64,000 nucleotides of DNA. Source: Pogostemon cablin (lineage: Eukaryota > Streptophyta > Magnoliopsida > Lamiales > Lamiaceae). The notes beneath the pieces were generated by a model that did not search any database, was not told the origin of the DNA, and worked only from the letters and a program-made list of their open reading frames with translations. The stretch covers positions 7,281,948-7,345,947 of the forward strand of contig CM043006.1 in the NCBI GenBank assembly GCA_023678885.1. The letters are read 5' to 3'. The stretch's first letter is position 1. Each line of letters starts with the position of its first letter. Positions 11,118 to 22,657 of the stretch are shown here, one piece after another. The translations under genes were made by a program, and so were the position numbers.

Positions 11118-12149
11118 ACAAGTAGTAGTCACATGTCCCTTCTCTCCGCATGTGTAACAAGTTTTTAGAAGAATGCGACACTCCCCACCGTGTGGTCTAA
11201 GACAATTAGGACATATAGGTAGTGGCGGCGCCGGTGGCACCTTACCCTAATCGAATTTGGGACGCTTATTTTGTTCACCTTGCCCTTGTCCTTGATCCAC
11301 CAGAACATTAAGTTTCAGCCTCTGAAATGGCATTGGCCTTTTATCATCTCTCCAAAACTGCTGCACTTGTTTTTTTTGAAATTGATGTCTGATAGCCTTA
11401 GCTTGTATGATCCTTATCTCCGCTTGTTCAGCAATTTGGGCCCTTTCTGCAACTTGTGAGTATGTGGCTCCATGTAGTCCCGCCATACTCACGTCTCTGA
11501 AAAGCTCAGGCCTTAAGCCTTCCACAAACCTCTCCACTTTCAGTGCCTCCATACTCACCATATGTTCCGCAAACCTCGACAACTACTCAAAATTAAGGAG
11601 GTAATTTGTAACTGACATACCACCCTGCTTCAACTGTATGAACTCATTCATCTTCATTGTTCACACTGGTGTCGTAAATTACTTGTTTATGAAAAGCTCC
11701 TTAAACCTTTCCCATGTCATATTCGTGACATCCTCAATACTTTTAATTGTATCCCACCAGTGGCTTGGATTTTCTCGTAACATGGAAGAAGCACACAACA
11801 CCCTGTCCCCATCTGAAATTCTACTGTATTGAAACATGTTTTCTACCGTGCGTAACCAATCCTCCGCCTCTGTGGGGTCTGCTGCATCCTCAAATATCGA
11901 AGGGCTCAACTTTCGAAACCTCTCACAAACCATCTCCACAGGTTCTACTTGACGTCTATCTTGGTTAGCATTAACCTTTGGCTGTCCACCCATATCTCTC
12001 TGCTGAATAAATTGTTGTATCTGTTGTGACTGGCGATCTACCAGTTCTATCAATCGAGTAATCACTGTATCACGATTATTTCCTTCTGTATGTGCTACTT
12101 GCTCAACAGTTCTATCCCCTTCAGAACTTTCACCTGTAGCCCTTACCAT
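11118..12149 (-). pseudogene. gag: Gag of the Tekay-type element
   Basis: The ORF starts MVRATGESSEGDRT at 12149, shortly downstream of the PBS. The retrotransposon gag domain is visible as FRKLSPSIFEDAADPTEAEDWLRTVENMF and SHWWDTI...MTWERFKELFINK (11679-12000). It continues as FAEHMVSMEALKVERFVEGLRPEL (11400-11582). A CCHC zinc knuckle, CYTCGEKGHVTTTC, lies near 11120-11160. A frame break near 11590-11680 separates the parts. Gag would form the particle and bind element RNA. Confidence 0.9.
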
Positions 12150-12293
12150 TTTGTCTACTAACTATGAATCCTACACCACATGGCCAATATAATTTATAAA
12201 ACACATAACAACACAGAAAGAAAATAACACTTACATGCAAAGCTAGCTCCCAAGGAATGAGCTCATGTACATAGACAGTCTGCAGGACCAAAA

Positions 12294-12309
12294 CCATGCT
12301 CTGATACCA
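12294..12309 (-). other. Primer-binding site, initiator tRNA-Met
   Basis: TGGTATCAGAGCATGG on the minus strand matches the complement of the plant initiator tRNA-Met 3' end (TGGTATCAGAGC). It starts 3 bp inside the 5' LTR boundary. Confidence 0.9.
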
Positions 12310-12312
12310 CTC

Positions 12313-14328
12313 TGACATGACCCATCTTACATAACATATAATAAAAAATACTAATTAACATAACATCAGTAAAAACCTGTACAATTTTTTTCCATAATAT
12401 ATTTATAACCAATGTCATAATCCACCATACGTCACCCATTTCTGACACAACATCAATCCACACGAACTTGTGACAGTATTTATTATATTATTTAATAAAA
12501 TATCAGTGAAAACAAAATAAGCCCACTGCCTAGCCCAACAGGTTGTCATCTATGTACATCCGCTCAAAACCCTGTAGGAGCTCCACAGCTTGCATAGTCA
12601 TATAAAAAAACTCAATCATCAACAGGCTCACCTACAATGCATAAACTAGTAAGACAAAAATCTCAGTAAGTAGAAATCATGCATGCCAGTGCATGAAAAT
12701 GCATTTATTTTTCTATCGTCTATTTCCTAGTCTTTCTAGTTGGTCTCTTTTATTTTGAAAATTATTCACGTTGCGAGATCTCCACGACAAACTTATGATA
12801 TGCACCCCAAATGAGCTCAATGAGGATAATTTTTCTGAACCCCGAATATAGTGCCAAGAATGATTTTTTTGAACCCTGACAGAGTGTTGGGGATAATTTT
12901 TTTGAATCCCGAATAAAGTATTGGGAACGATTTTTCCGAACCCATAATAAAGTATTGGGAATGACTTTTCCAAATCCATAATAAAGTATCAAAAATGATT
13001 TTTCTGAACCCTGACAGAGATGCATATATAGTGGCCGCACACACCCTTAATATCTGAATAATTTTGGGAAAACACTTTTCACGATTATGCATGGTATGCA
13101 ACTAGGGCAATTAAATATGCATCATAAACCATTTACAACATCAATATCAACATTTAATCACAATAAAGTAACAACTTAACTTCAATTCAACAAATCCACT
13201 TCTGGAATAACAACTTCACCTCAATCACATAAATCCATATATAGAATAACCACTTCACCTTGGATCACACAGATTCCTTTTTGGAATATCAACTTCATCT
13301 CGGATCACACAAATCCTTATAACCAATACCTTCTCAAATCATACAGATATATTTTCAACAATTTCCAATCACACAAATCTATATTGGACAATGATATTAT
13401 TTCAAATCACATAAATCCACAACTTGCATCACCAATTAATCCCAAATAATTCAATAGGTAATTAAACTAATCACAAATAATTCATGACATAAATATCACA
13501 TATTAATCACAAATATTTCACACATAACATGTTTACGCATTGTAGTTGAACTTCTACTTACCTGGACTCCAACAATAATAATATTATGGACTTCGTGAAG
13601 AACTATAACTAATCTCTTTCTTCTTGTTCCGTCACGCCTCCTCCCTCTCTCTTCCTTCCTTCTTCTCTCTTCTTTTCTTTCTTCCTCTCCTTCTTTTTTT
13701 GTTTCTCTCACTATTATTTTTCTCTCGCACGCACTTACTTCGTTTTTCCAAATTTACTCCCCAAAATGTATTTGGCAACCCATATATATATAGTAGGTAA
13801 AATAAGATAAGTTAGCAATCCCACCATCATTTATAATTGCTACGTGTTTTAATTTTAAAAAATGAAGTTAAAGTGGCTACGTAGCAATCTTTTTGACTAT
13901 TACAATTATGTGGTTAATGGTTAAACCACGTACTGCCTATTATTATTGTTATTATTATTATTATTATCCAATTACGAATTACGTACAATACTTAATAACT
14001 AATATATAATACATTTATAAATTAATACACATACGTGAATACTTTTTTTACCACTATTATTATTACGAGAACACGTTTGATACTTAATAATTAAGAAGTA
14101 ATAATAAAAAAAATTAATTATATATCCAAATTAATGCACATAAATATTTATGCACACATTTATTCACATATTGTCAATATTTTTATCACGATGTATCCAG
14201 TAAAATATAGTGACAATTGTCACATAATTGCCACATTATTATCACATAATTGCCACATAATTATAAAATGCACATAACACAAGTTAAATTATATTGACAC
14301 ATGAGTAGTGAAAAGCTCGGGTATCACA
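12313..14328 (-). repeat. 5' LTR of the Tekay-type element (2016 bp)
   Basis: This is the partner of 5509-7629. It has about six of the ~36-bp subrepeats (about 12830-13020) against five in the other LTR, and lacks about 130 bp near its right end, corresponding to 7480-7611. The target duplication follows at 14329-14332. Confidence 0.9.
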
Positions 14329-14332
14329 ATAT
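14329..14332. repeat. Target-site duplication ATAT, right copy
   Basis: See 5505-5508. Confidence 0.6.
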
Positions 14333-15556
14333 GATGAACAAGAACAATCCCATCTCTCACTATGAAGTGACACTTCTCCTAATTAAAGACAAGATTACTT
14401 TCTTGACATCTCTTCAAAACAGTAGATAAGTTAGACAAACAAATATCAAATGAGGAACTAAACATAGAAAAATTTTCCATAAACACCTCCATGATCTTCT
14501 CTATCAACCCATCAAATATGGCTATCATGCAACGCTAAAATGTAGCAGGTGCATTACACAATCCAAAAGGCATTTTTCTAAAAGCAAAGTTTCCATATGG
14601 GCACGTAAAAGACATCTTTTCTTGATCCTCAGGAGCAATCATGATTTGATTATAATCCGAGTACACGTGTAAGAAACAATAAAACTCATACCCTGCTAGA
14701 CGGTCAAACATTTGATCCATGAAAGAAAGAGGGACATGGTCGTTGCATGTATTTTTATTCAGTTTCTGTAATCCGTACAATCCTGTTGGAATCCTAGTGG
14801 CTAAGGTCTCGCTATCATCGGCTTTCAAAATAGTCATGCCCCCTTTTTAGCTACAACATGCAATGGACTCACATGGGGACTATCACTTATTGGATAAATA
14901 ATTCCTACATCGAACTATGTTAGAATTTGCTTCCTAATCACTTCATGAATCGCAAGATTAACTCTCCGGTGATTCTGAATACTACTCTTAGCTTCATCTA
15001 GCAACCTAATTTTATGCATGCAATACGATGGACTAATACCCTTCAAATCATCAAGAGTCCAACCAATAGCAGACTTATACTTCCTAAGCACATCTAAGAA
15101 CTCTTCGAGTTGATTATTAGTAAGAGAAGAAGATACAATTATCGGATAAGTTTCATTATCGCCTAGATAGGCGTACTTGAAGTGCTCCAGTAGTGGTTTC
15201 AATTCCTCATTTTTTTTTTCTTCTTTTGGTGTGCTTTCTCTATCCAATGGGAGGTATTACCTAGTCCATTTGACATCTTCAAGCTTGATTCTTTTAGATT
15301 CATACCTGTCATCACCCAAAGCAAGTAAATTTTCAAGAAATTCAATACATACCTCATTAGAGAGCTCATCTAGCTCTGTGGTAGGAAAAGTAAAAGACTC
15401 CATCAAGCATGTCTCCAAAGGATCCTTTGACAGGATAAAAAACATATCTTCCTTCACGATCTCCTCCACCACATCAATGCTGTGACATTGCGTCTCCATT
15501 GGCATCTTCATTGTCCTATCAAGGTTGAAAAGAACCTCATCTTTATCCATTCTCAA
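14333..15556 (-). pseudogene. pol: RT N-terminal part of Athila-like element A1
   Basis: In minus order there is the spacer after protease (15257-15556), the RT entry segment (14915-15247: ELKPLLEHFKYAYLGDNE, SAIGWTLDDLKGISPSYCMHKI) and the fingers/palm (14535-14837: SDYNQIMIAPEDQEKMSFTCPYGNFAFRKMPFGLCNAPATF). One stop replaces Q just after APATF. The catalytic box, FMDD in A2, reads FMEN here (near 14480), so catalysis was lost whatever the insertion did. Sequence runs to VLVHH and is then cut by the Tekay element. Confidence 0.85.
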
Positions 15557-16280
15557 TCAAAGCTCTCCCTTGTAGACATCAATTATAGCTCCAGCTGTGG
15601 CAAGGAATGGCCTTTCCAATATAAGAGGGATATTATCCTTGTCATCTTCCATCTCTAGCACAAGAAAATCCACAGGAAAGACAAGCTTATCCACTTTAAC
15701 AAGTACATCCTCTATCACACACTTCGGAAAAGTCGTAGACATATCCGCTAATTGTAGAGCCACTATTGTGGGAGTGAGCTCCCCTAAACTTAACTTCTTA
15801 AATATTAATAAGGGCATCAAGTTGATGCTTGCTCCAAGATCGCATAAAGCTTTACCTACCGGTTCCTTTCCAATTTCACATAGAATAGTGAAGCTCCCCG
15901 AATCCTTCAACTTCTGTGGCAGCTTTCTCTGAATGATCGAGCTACTGTTTTCTGATAGGTTCACTGTCTCTACCCTGTTCAAGCTTCTCTTCTTCAATAT
16001 GATATCTTTCAAAAATTGGGCATAGTACGACATCTCCATGATTGCTTTGGAGAAAGGAATGTTCAAGCTTATTTTGTTCATTATATCATAAAATCTCTTG
16101 AACTTATCTTCCAATCCCTTTTTCACTATCCGAAAGGGAAACGGAGGAGGTATCTTTGTCTTAGGGATTCCCCATTCATCACGTTCAACCTCCTTCGCTT
16201 TATCCTTCTCGGCTTTCAATCTCTTGGCTCTTTCCCACTTTTTCTCTACTATAAGCTCAGTATTCTACTCTTATGATGGC
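15557..16280 (-). pseudogene. pol: Retropepsin of Athila-like element A1
   Basis: A 220-aa open stretch is preceded by EKKWERAKRLKAEKDKAKEVERDEWGIPKTKIPPPFPF, a segment present in all four Athila-type copies here. The active-site motif is DLGASINLM (D at about residue 127); the DLGA form rather than DSGA is usual for Athila-type proteases. PLILERPFLATAGAIID near the C-terminus is the conserved ILGRPF-type box. In-frame stops at about 16265-16275 separate it from the upstream coiled-coil segment. It would process Gag-Pol. Confidence 0.85.
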
Positions 16281-16336
16281 TTTGGAGTGCTCTGAGCCAC
16301 ATGCGTAGCATTTGGTATCGAAAAGGAAGGTGTATG

Positions 16337-16585
16337 AAGCTGTTCGATCACTATTCGACTAGAGTAGTCTGGTCGAACAACTGGAGTGTGGTCAAACAAG
16401 GGCTCTGTAAATGGGTTCAGTTCATTCAGCGCCTGTTCGACCATAGTTCAACCAGAGTGGTCTGGTCGAATGAGATGAGGCTGGTCAAATGGAGACCCTG
16501 TAAACTGAATGCGATCCTTCTTCTCCACAGGTGCCTGTTCGACCAAAGTGATCTGGTCGAACAGAAGTGGCTTGGTCGACCTGTG
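16337..16585 (-). repeat. Inverted-repeat cassette, GGTCGAACA subtype (upstream of A1 protease)
   Basis: Three tandem units each carry forward arms TGTTCGACC and reverse arms GGTCGAACA (or decayed forms). The unit pattern is arm, arm, reversed arm, reversed arm, spaced so that each can fold on itself. Part of it reads in frame with the coiled-coil segment (end of 16485-16829). Confidence 0.75.
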
Positions 16586-18073
16586 GAGCATCATCATCAC
16601 TATTTCGCCTGCGCCAGTCATCAAAATCTCTCTGCAGGTTATCCACCTTTCTATCCAAAGCTTCATAATTACCACTCAAATATCCCAACCTTTGATCCAT
16701 AACCACATAGTTGGCATGAAACGTATTGTAATGCATATCGAGCGCAACATAGCTCGTAGTCAGCAGACCTAATTGACGATTCAACTCCCTCTGATTGTTG
16801 TTCAGATTGACAAGGTGCTCATTCATCAACCGAAACTTCTCTCTATGATACTCATCAAGACCACCCCAATGCTGCTGCTATGGCTGTGGTGGTGGTGGCA
16901 TCTCATGCTGCTGCGGCATACCTATATCATGAAGCCCGAGAGGCTCCTCAACGTACATCTCCTCATCATGCTCTTTATGCAGTGGCTGCTGGTGCTCTTG
17001 CTGGTGCTGCTGCTATGGCTGTGGCCCTTGATCCACTATCCTCTGCAACTCCTGATACATTTCCATAGCATACATCTGAGCAACAGTCCTCCATTCTCCT
17101 CTTCTCAAGCATGTTATTGATATCACCTCGTGTGCTAAAGTGTCCATCAACATGTTCTCATTCCCTTGAATTCGAATCAAAGCCCTCACATCATATGGAA
17201 ACATGAAAGAATAGGGATTAGAACCCTTAATGAAAAACCAGTCTCCATCTCGATGCAAAGCGAATCCAGCTCGAACACATGCACTCATCACTAGATCAGG
17301 ATCCTCCGAAATAGGGGTAATACCAGTAAAATCCATGTGGTATGACTCAGCCACGGGACTAAGTAATCCTCTAATATTCACTCTTTGAAAAGAGAAACTC
17401 CTGAATCTGTTGAGCTGCTGAATCAGATATGAACCCACATTAAACCTAACTCCATTCAACATACACCACAGAGCATACAACTCTCCTCTGGATAAGCAAC
17501 TTCCCTCAGATCGGGCAAACAACGTATTGCTCAAAACTCTATCCATGTATCTAATGTCTGGGTTGCGAATCATAGCAGCACGAGGCTCTTTCGACTTGAA
17601 GTCCATATCCTTTCCTGAAATAGATCTCCAAAAATCATTTGCTCTAAACTGTCTGTTCTCATGCCTAAAAATTTTACTCGGAGTTCCTAGCAACACATTA
17701 AAATCCTCAGATGTCCATGTTCTCCTTTTGCCACCAAGCTGGAATGAACACTCATAAGAAAGAGAACTAGTACCCTTCTTGATTTTTATTGAACAAAACA
17801 CCTCCGCAGTAACATTAAAATACAAAGGCCTCTTCAGCTCCATAAAATGACGGATGCCTACTTGATCGAACATCCACATAATATCATCACGGATATTCAT
17901 CATCCTCATGGCCTCATCATTGTGGTACCTCGTGCGAGTAATCTTGTCAGAAATCACACCCATGTATCCTTAATGTCTTTCCAATTCTCCATCTCGATAT
18001 GAAAATTCCTCGGATGCCTCTCCTTAAGCCGCCTATCCTCCTTCCTCTTGGGATTTCAGTCGCCTTTCCTTTT
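16485..18073 (-). pseudogene. Third ORF, exon 2: plant transposon-protein domain plus coiled coil (A2/A1 junction)
   Basis: The long ORF at 17013-17963 (316 aa) carries TRYHNDEAMRMMNIRDDIMWMF, the region LLGTPSKIF, NTLFARSEGSCLSRGELYALWCMLNG and FQRVNIRGLLSP, homologous to 1-1156. It continues in the same frame past two stops that look like CAG to TAG changes. A Gln/Pro/His-rich spacer (16830-17012) follows, then a coiled-coil segment (16485-16829) rich in N, Q and L, ending in RKVDNLQRDFDDWRRRN. Near 17950 a frameshift and further upstream a stop interrupt the N-terminus. The function of this domain is unknown. It lies 3' of integrase relative to A2 but directly upstream of the A1 protease, so it marks the fusion of the two elements. 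Confidence 0.75.
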
Positions 18074-18620
18074 CTACAAGAATAATATTTCAATACCAAA
18101 CAAATACAAGGAAAGTAAACCAATCGAATTGCAAGTCTAATCATACACTAAACTCTACTCAAGACTTCAAGTTATTCATGTACAATCAACTTCAAACAAG
18201 CATGCTCCCCAACTCCATTTATTCATGATATTAAACAATAAATACATAAACATGCTATTCCAATTTCACTTCAAAATTCAACTCTCCAGCAAGAATTATT
18301 TCATCAATTTCACCATTCACTTCACTTACTACACTTAATCATGCAATTATCTAATCTTCACAAATTCACAAAATTCTAACATGCTTCTCTTCACCACACA
18401 AGTTGCTCAACAATTTCAAGTAGAACTTCAAGGTCTAAACAAAAATCAACAATTAAAATCGTACCCATCACTTATTCATAAATTTTTCAAATAAAAATCT
18501 AAATTACACCATGAATCCATATAAAAACTAGTTCAATCAAATTACCCACTTAAAATCAAGCAATATACTTTCAATCCTGGGATAATAGGGTCAAGAGAAC
18601 GTACCTTTCGATCCAGCCAT
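18074..18620 (-). other. Micro-exon 1 and intron of the A2 third ORF
   Basis: The 16-nt exon 1 (18605-18620) reads MAGSK plus one base and is followed by GTACGT. The intron is 531 nt (18074-18604) and ends TTCTTGTAG before AAAAGGAAAGG. Exon size, phase and intron length parallel the A1 copy at 1157-1729, although the sequences differ. Confidence 0.6.
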
Positions 18621-18867
18621 GGCTTAGTATGAACAAGAGATGAATATCCCCTAATTTTCGATGGAAAACCCTAGTTTTTCAACTAAAAATCTCCAAATTC
18701 GTGAGAAATCAAGTGTGGGAAGGGCAGAAAGTGGTTTAATCGGAGTAGAATGAAGTAAAATCAAAGTTTGGAAGAAAAGGTTTTTGGTTCGGAGAGGATT
18801 CGATTGCGGGTGGTGCGAAAAATGTACGGAAAAGGGGCTGGAATCAGATTTAAACACGACTTACCTG

Positions 18868-19095
18868 GGCTGGTTTGAATCGAACCAGGTGGTCGAACCA
18901 TACTTCTTGACAACTCTTGGGTTTGGTTTGACTCAAACCATTGGTTGAACCAAAATGTCGAGGTCGAACCAGCCTTTAACATAGTTTTAGATGGCTGGTT
19001 CGACTCGAACCATAGGTCGAACCAGCCTGTAACAATTTCTCTGATCCTCAATTCAACCCAAACCATCTGGTTCGACTTACACATTTGGTCGAATT
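18868..19095 (-). repeat. Inverted-repeat cassette, GGTCGAACC subtype (A2 3' region)
   Basis: Multiple GGTTCGAC/GGTCGAACC arms occur, for example TGGTTCGACTCGAACCATAG near 19000. The subtype matches the other two cassettes of A2 (22658-22880 and 25735-26010). Confidence 0.75.
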
Positions 19096-19403
19096 GGCCT
19101 GTTGTTCCTTCAAACATGATTTTTCTTCGTCCCCTGCAAACTTCAAGCTAAAAAATGATCATTAGATACCAAAACAAAGCAAAACTATTGTTAGAGAACC
19201 ACCAATAGGACTCAATAATTCATGTATATATATTCCGTATATGACACAATAGATAAAAATCACTGAACATTAGGCAAATTGCAAAGAATTGACACATCAA
19301 CACCGATTAAAGTTTTGATGTGGCACAAAAAATCAACTCCCCTAACAAACATTACAAAGAAAAGATTATACTCTCGGTGCTACGATGAGGTAAGTATATC
19401 ACA

Positions 19404-19444
19404 ACCCCCCAAACTTAGTAGAAACTATAGTCGAAACTAAGTTT
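19404..19444 (-). other. G-run plus stem-loop (A2)
   Basis: This is the same motif as 3285-3323: AAACTTAGT and AACTAAGTTT arms next to a six-G run on the minus strand. Confidence 0.65.
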
Positions 19445-19589
19445 GCAAAGAGATGTAATTTTCGATAAGCACGTCAAATATAAAAATTTCTTACTCACAC
19501 TAATGAAATAAAGCAATAAAACAGGAGGGAAAGTCCCCAAAAGTCGCTCTTGTTTAACGTCAGAGAGTCACGATGGTACCATATCAATA

Positions 19590-20720
19590 TAAGGTATCCT
19601 GAAAGACGACGCAAGCATAATCCCGCGACTTATAATGTTTCAATCGATGCCCATTCGCCCCTATGATGTCTCCGTCCTTGTCCATGATCTCAAAACTCCC
19701 CACTCCACAGGCTCTATGGATAATGAACGGTCCCATCCACTTCGATTTAAATTTTCCTGTAAAGAGCTTCTAACGAGAGTTAAAGAGTAATACCTCATCA
19801 CCTTGCTTGAATTCCTTGTAAGTGATCTTCGAATCATGTCATTTCTTCATTCTTTCCTTGTAGATCACCGAATTCTTAAAAGCTTGATTTCTAAACTCGT
19901 CTAGTTGATTGATATGAGTCAACCTCAACTCCTTTTGCTCCTTAAGAGACAAGTTTAGATTTCTGACTGCCTAAAAAGACTTATGCTGAATCTTCACGGG
20001 TAAGTGGCATGACTTCCCATAGACAATTTGATAAGGTGACATATCTAGCATAGTCTTATACGCAGTTCGGATTCTCCACAAAACATCATCGAGCTTCATA
20101 GCCCAATCCTTCCTATTAGTTTCGACTACCTTCTCTAAAATTTGTTTTACTTGCCGGTTGAAAACTTAAGCTTGCCCATTAGCTATAGGATGATAAGGTG
20201 TAGTAACCCTATGCTTAACACCATACTCCTTGAGAACTCTTTCAATAAGCTTGTTGATGAAGTGGGAATCTCCATCACTTACAAGTGCTCTACGAACTCC
20301 ATAGCGGGCAAATATATGTTTCTTCAAGAAAGACAACACGGTCTTAGCATTATTCATGTGAGTAGGAATGGCTTCCACCCACTTAGAAACATAATCCACT
20401 GCTAAAAGGATATAGAGAAATCCATTAGATGGGGGAATAAGTCCCATAAAATTTATTTCCCATACATCGAAGATTTCAACAACAATGCTAGGCTGAAGTG
20501 GCATCTCATCTCTTCTACTTATGTTTCCCATCCTTTGACATCTATCACATGTCGCTACATAGGATTCACAATCTTTAAACAAAGTAGGCCAATAAAAAGA
20601 AGATTGAAGTATCTTTGTTGTAGTCTTTTGGGCTCCAAAGTGCCCCCGTTAGGTTGTGCATGGCAATAATCAATAACACTTTCCATCTCCATCTCGGGCA
20701 CACACTTACGGGCGATAGAA
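19590..20720 (-). pseudogene. pol: Integrase of Athila-like element A2
   Basis: The ORF at 20166-20582 reads FKDCESYVATCDRCQRMGNISRRDEMPLQPSIVVEIFDVWEINFMG, FLYILLAVDYVSKWVEAIPTHMNNAKTVLSFLKKHIFARYGVRRALVSDGDSHFINK and YHPIANGQA. This covers the zinc-binding cysteines, the first core aspartate region, the second aspartate (VSDGDSHF) and the following helix. The C-terminal region continues, with stops, to about 19600. It is better preserved than A1 but still broken at about 20165 and 20580. Confidence 0.85.
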
Positions 20721-21985
20721 TCCGTACAAATCTTGTAGATGAATGGATCATACCATATAAAAGTCTCAACATCCCTCTTAATCTTTGTAAGTTGATACCT
20801 GTTGAGATCTTTTGGAATTTCACCTACGGCAATGTAAGTGACATAATCCGCATACCATGGATCCATTCCTTTAGCAGCTACTACACAGGCTCTCTCTGCT
20901 CCTTCACCAAACACAGTCATAATCTTCTCATCAGAGAACATCTCCTCTATGTAATCAAAAGAATCATCACAATGCTCCATTGTCTCCAACCTTGATAGGT
21001 GATCCGCCAATACATTTTCTGTACCCTTCTTATTTCGGATCTCCATATCAAAATCCTATAGAAGAAGGATCCATCTATTGATCCTTGGCTTTGCTTCCTT
21101 CTTCTCCATCAAGTACCGGATCGCAGAATGATCCGTGTACATTATAGTCTTCATGCCAACCATGTACTGTCGAAACTTATTGAATGCATACACAATAGCT
21201 AGAAACTCCTTTTCAGTGACAGTGTAGTTCTTTTGTGATGCATCAAAAGTCTTACTCACATAGTAAATAGCGTAGAATTTCATCTCTCTCATCTGCCCAA
21301 GTACCACTCCAAGTGCTAAATCACTTGCATCACACATAAGTACAAACGGCTGAGTCCAATCCGATGTGATCAAGATAGCTGCATAAATAAGTGCCTCCTT
21401 CGAAATCTGAAAAGCTGTTAGACATTCATTATCAAAATTAAACGAAACATCCTTTTCAAGTAAGTGAGACAACGACTTGGAGTATTTTGAGAAGTCTTTG
21501 ATAAATCTTCTAGAAAATCCTACGTGTCCAAGAAAGGACTGCACTCCCTTCTCATTAGTGGGTGGTGGAAGCTTCTCAATCGCTACCACCTTTGCTCTAT
21601 CAACTTGCAATCCTTTAGCTGAAATATGATGTCCCAAAACAATCACATCTTTTACCATGAAGTGACACTTCTCCCCATTTAAAACCAGGTTAGTATCAAC
21701 ACATCTCTTCAAAATAGTAGATAATTAGTTAAACACATATCAAAGGATGAACCAAAAATAGAAAAATCATCCATAAACACCTCCATGATCTTTTCTATCA
21801 AACCATTATATATGGCCATCATGCAACGCTGATACGTAGCAGGTTCATTACACAACCCAAATGACATCTTCCTAAAGGTAAAAGTTCCATAAGGGCAAGT
21901 AAAAGTGGCCTTTTCCTGGTCCTCTAGTGCAATCATGATTTGATTATATCCCTAGTAGCCGTCCAAGAAACAATGTAAGTTGAGC
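20721..21985 (-). pseudogene. pol: RT (C-terminal half) and RNase H of A2
   Basis: Fragment 21709-21936 reads MIALEDQEKATFTCPYGTFTFRKMSFGLCN and FMDDFSIFGSSF, so the catalytic FMDD box is intact. 21056-21712 reads KCHFMVKDVIVLGHHISAKGLQVDRAKV, LGHVGFSRRFIKDFSKYSKSLSHL and LMCDASDLALGVVLGQ, then YTVTEKEFLAIVYAFNKFRQYMVGMKTIMYTDHSAIRYLM (RNase H). 20721-21046 holds the RNase H end and tether (ENVLADHLSRLE). The uninterrupted HHISAKG stretch gives the empty site for the Tekay insertion in A1. The RT N-terminus is missing (see 21986-22570). Confidence 0.9.
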
Positions 21986-22570
21986 TACTAAAACAGGAAA
22001 GACCAGTTTTTCCACTTTCACTAAAACATCTTCAATCACACCCTTTGGAAAGGTCATAGACTATCCGCTAATTGTAGAGAAACTATTGTGGGAGTTAACT
22101 CCCCAAACCAAGCCTTTGAAATTTTGACAAGGCCATCAAATTGATGCTTGCCCCAAGATCACACAAGACTCGTCGTGCCGGCCATTTTCCGATTTCACGA
22201 AGAATAGTGAAGCTTCCCGAATCCTTTAACTTAGCTGGCAGCTTCCTCTTGATGATCAAGCTGCAGTTCTCAAAAAAATTCACTTTTTTAATTCCGTTCA
22301 AACTTCTCTTCTTCAAAAGTATATCCTTTAGAAAACGGGAATAGTATGACATCTCTAAGATTGCTTCAGAGAAAGGAATGCTCAAGCTTATCTTTTTTAT
22401 TATATCTGAAAACTTCTTGAACTTTTCTTCCAATCCCTTCTTGACTAACCAACAAGGAAACGGGGGAGGTACCTTTGTCTTGGGAATTCCCCATTCATCA
22501 CGTTCAACCTTCTCCACTTTATCCTTCTCGGCTCTCAATCTCTTCGCTCTTTCCCATTTCTTTTCCGCTA
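21986..22570 (-). pseudogene. pol: Retropepsin of A2, fused to RT by a deletion
   Basis: The ORF at 22095-22538 begins MRAEKDKVEKVERDEWGIPKTKVPPPFP and carries DLGASINLM, as in A1. After a frame change it reaches VEKLVFP near 21990 and then jumps into the RT palm (LHCFLDGY...YNQIMIA). Compared with A1, the protease C-terminus, the spacer and the RT fingers are gone. The join lies near 21975-21995. The element was therefore defective through this deletion. Confidence 0.8.
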
Positions 22571-22657
22571 TAAGCTTAGTATTCTACTCTTTGGATAGTA
22601 TTGGAGTAGCATTAACATCAGGAAAAGTATTCTGTGCGGAAAATGTTATTCGATGAT

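Larger units (their letters stand above)
5509..14328 (-). mobile_element. Tekay/Del-type chromovirus (Ty3/gypsy), nearly full length, nested in A1
   Basis: This is an 8.8-kb LTR retrotransposon on the minus strand. From right to left it has a 5' LTR, an initiator-Met PBS, gag with a zinc knuckle, protease, RT, RNase H, integrase, a chromodomain-like tail, a polypurine tract and a 3' LTR. The order and the C-terminal VEILxREVKKLxNKEI...VLWRN...EEATWE segment are typical of the plant Tekay/Del chromovirus clade. All genes carry stops or frameshifts. It interrupts the RT gene of A1, so it is younger than A1. Confidence 0.9.
18621..19589 (-). other. 3' non-coding region of element A2
   Basis: No ORF of interest is seen. 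It contains the TCGAACC cassette (18868-19095) and the G-run/hairpin (19404-19444). At its right end is the conserved stretch with ACGTCAGAGAGTCACGATGG (about 19555-19577), which also marks the end of pol in A1, A3 and A4. Confidence 0.6.

Noticed and set aside
12294..12309. tRNA-like sequences at the PBS sites
   Set aside because: They match only the 3' end of tRNA-iMet or tRNA-Asp next to LTRs, as primer-binding sites do; no full tRNA is present.
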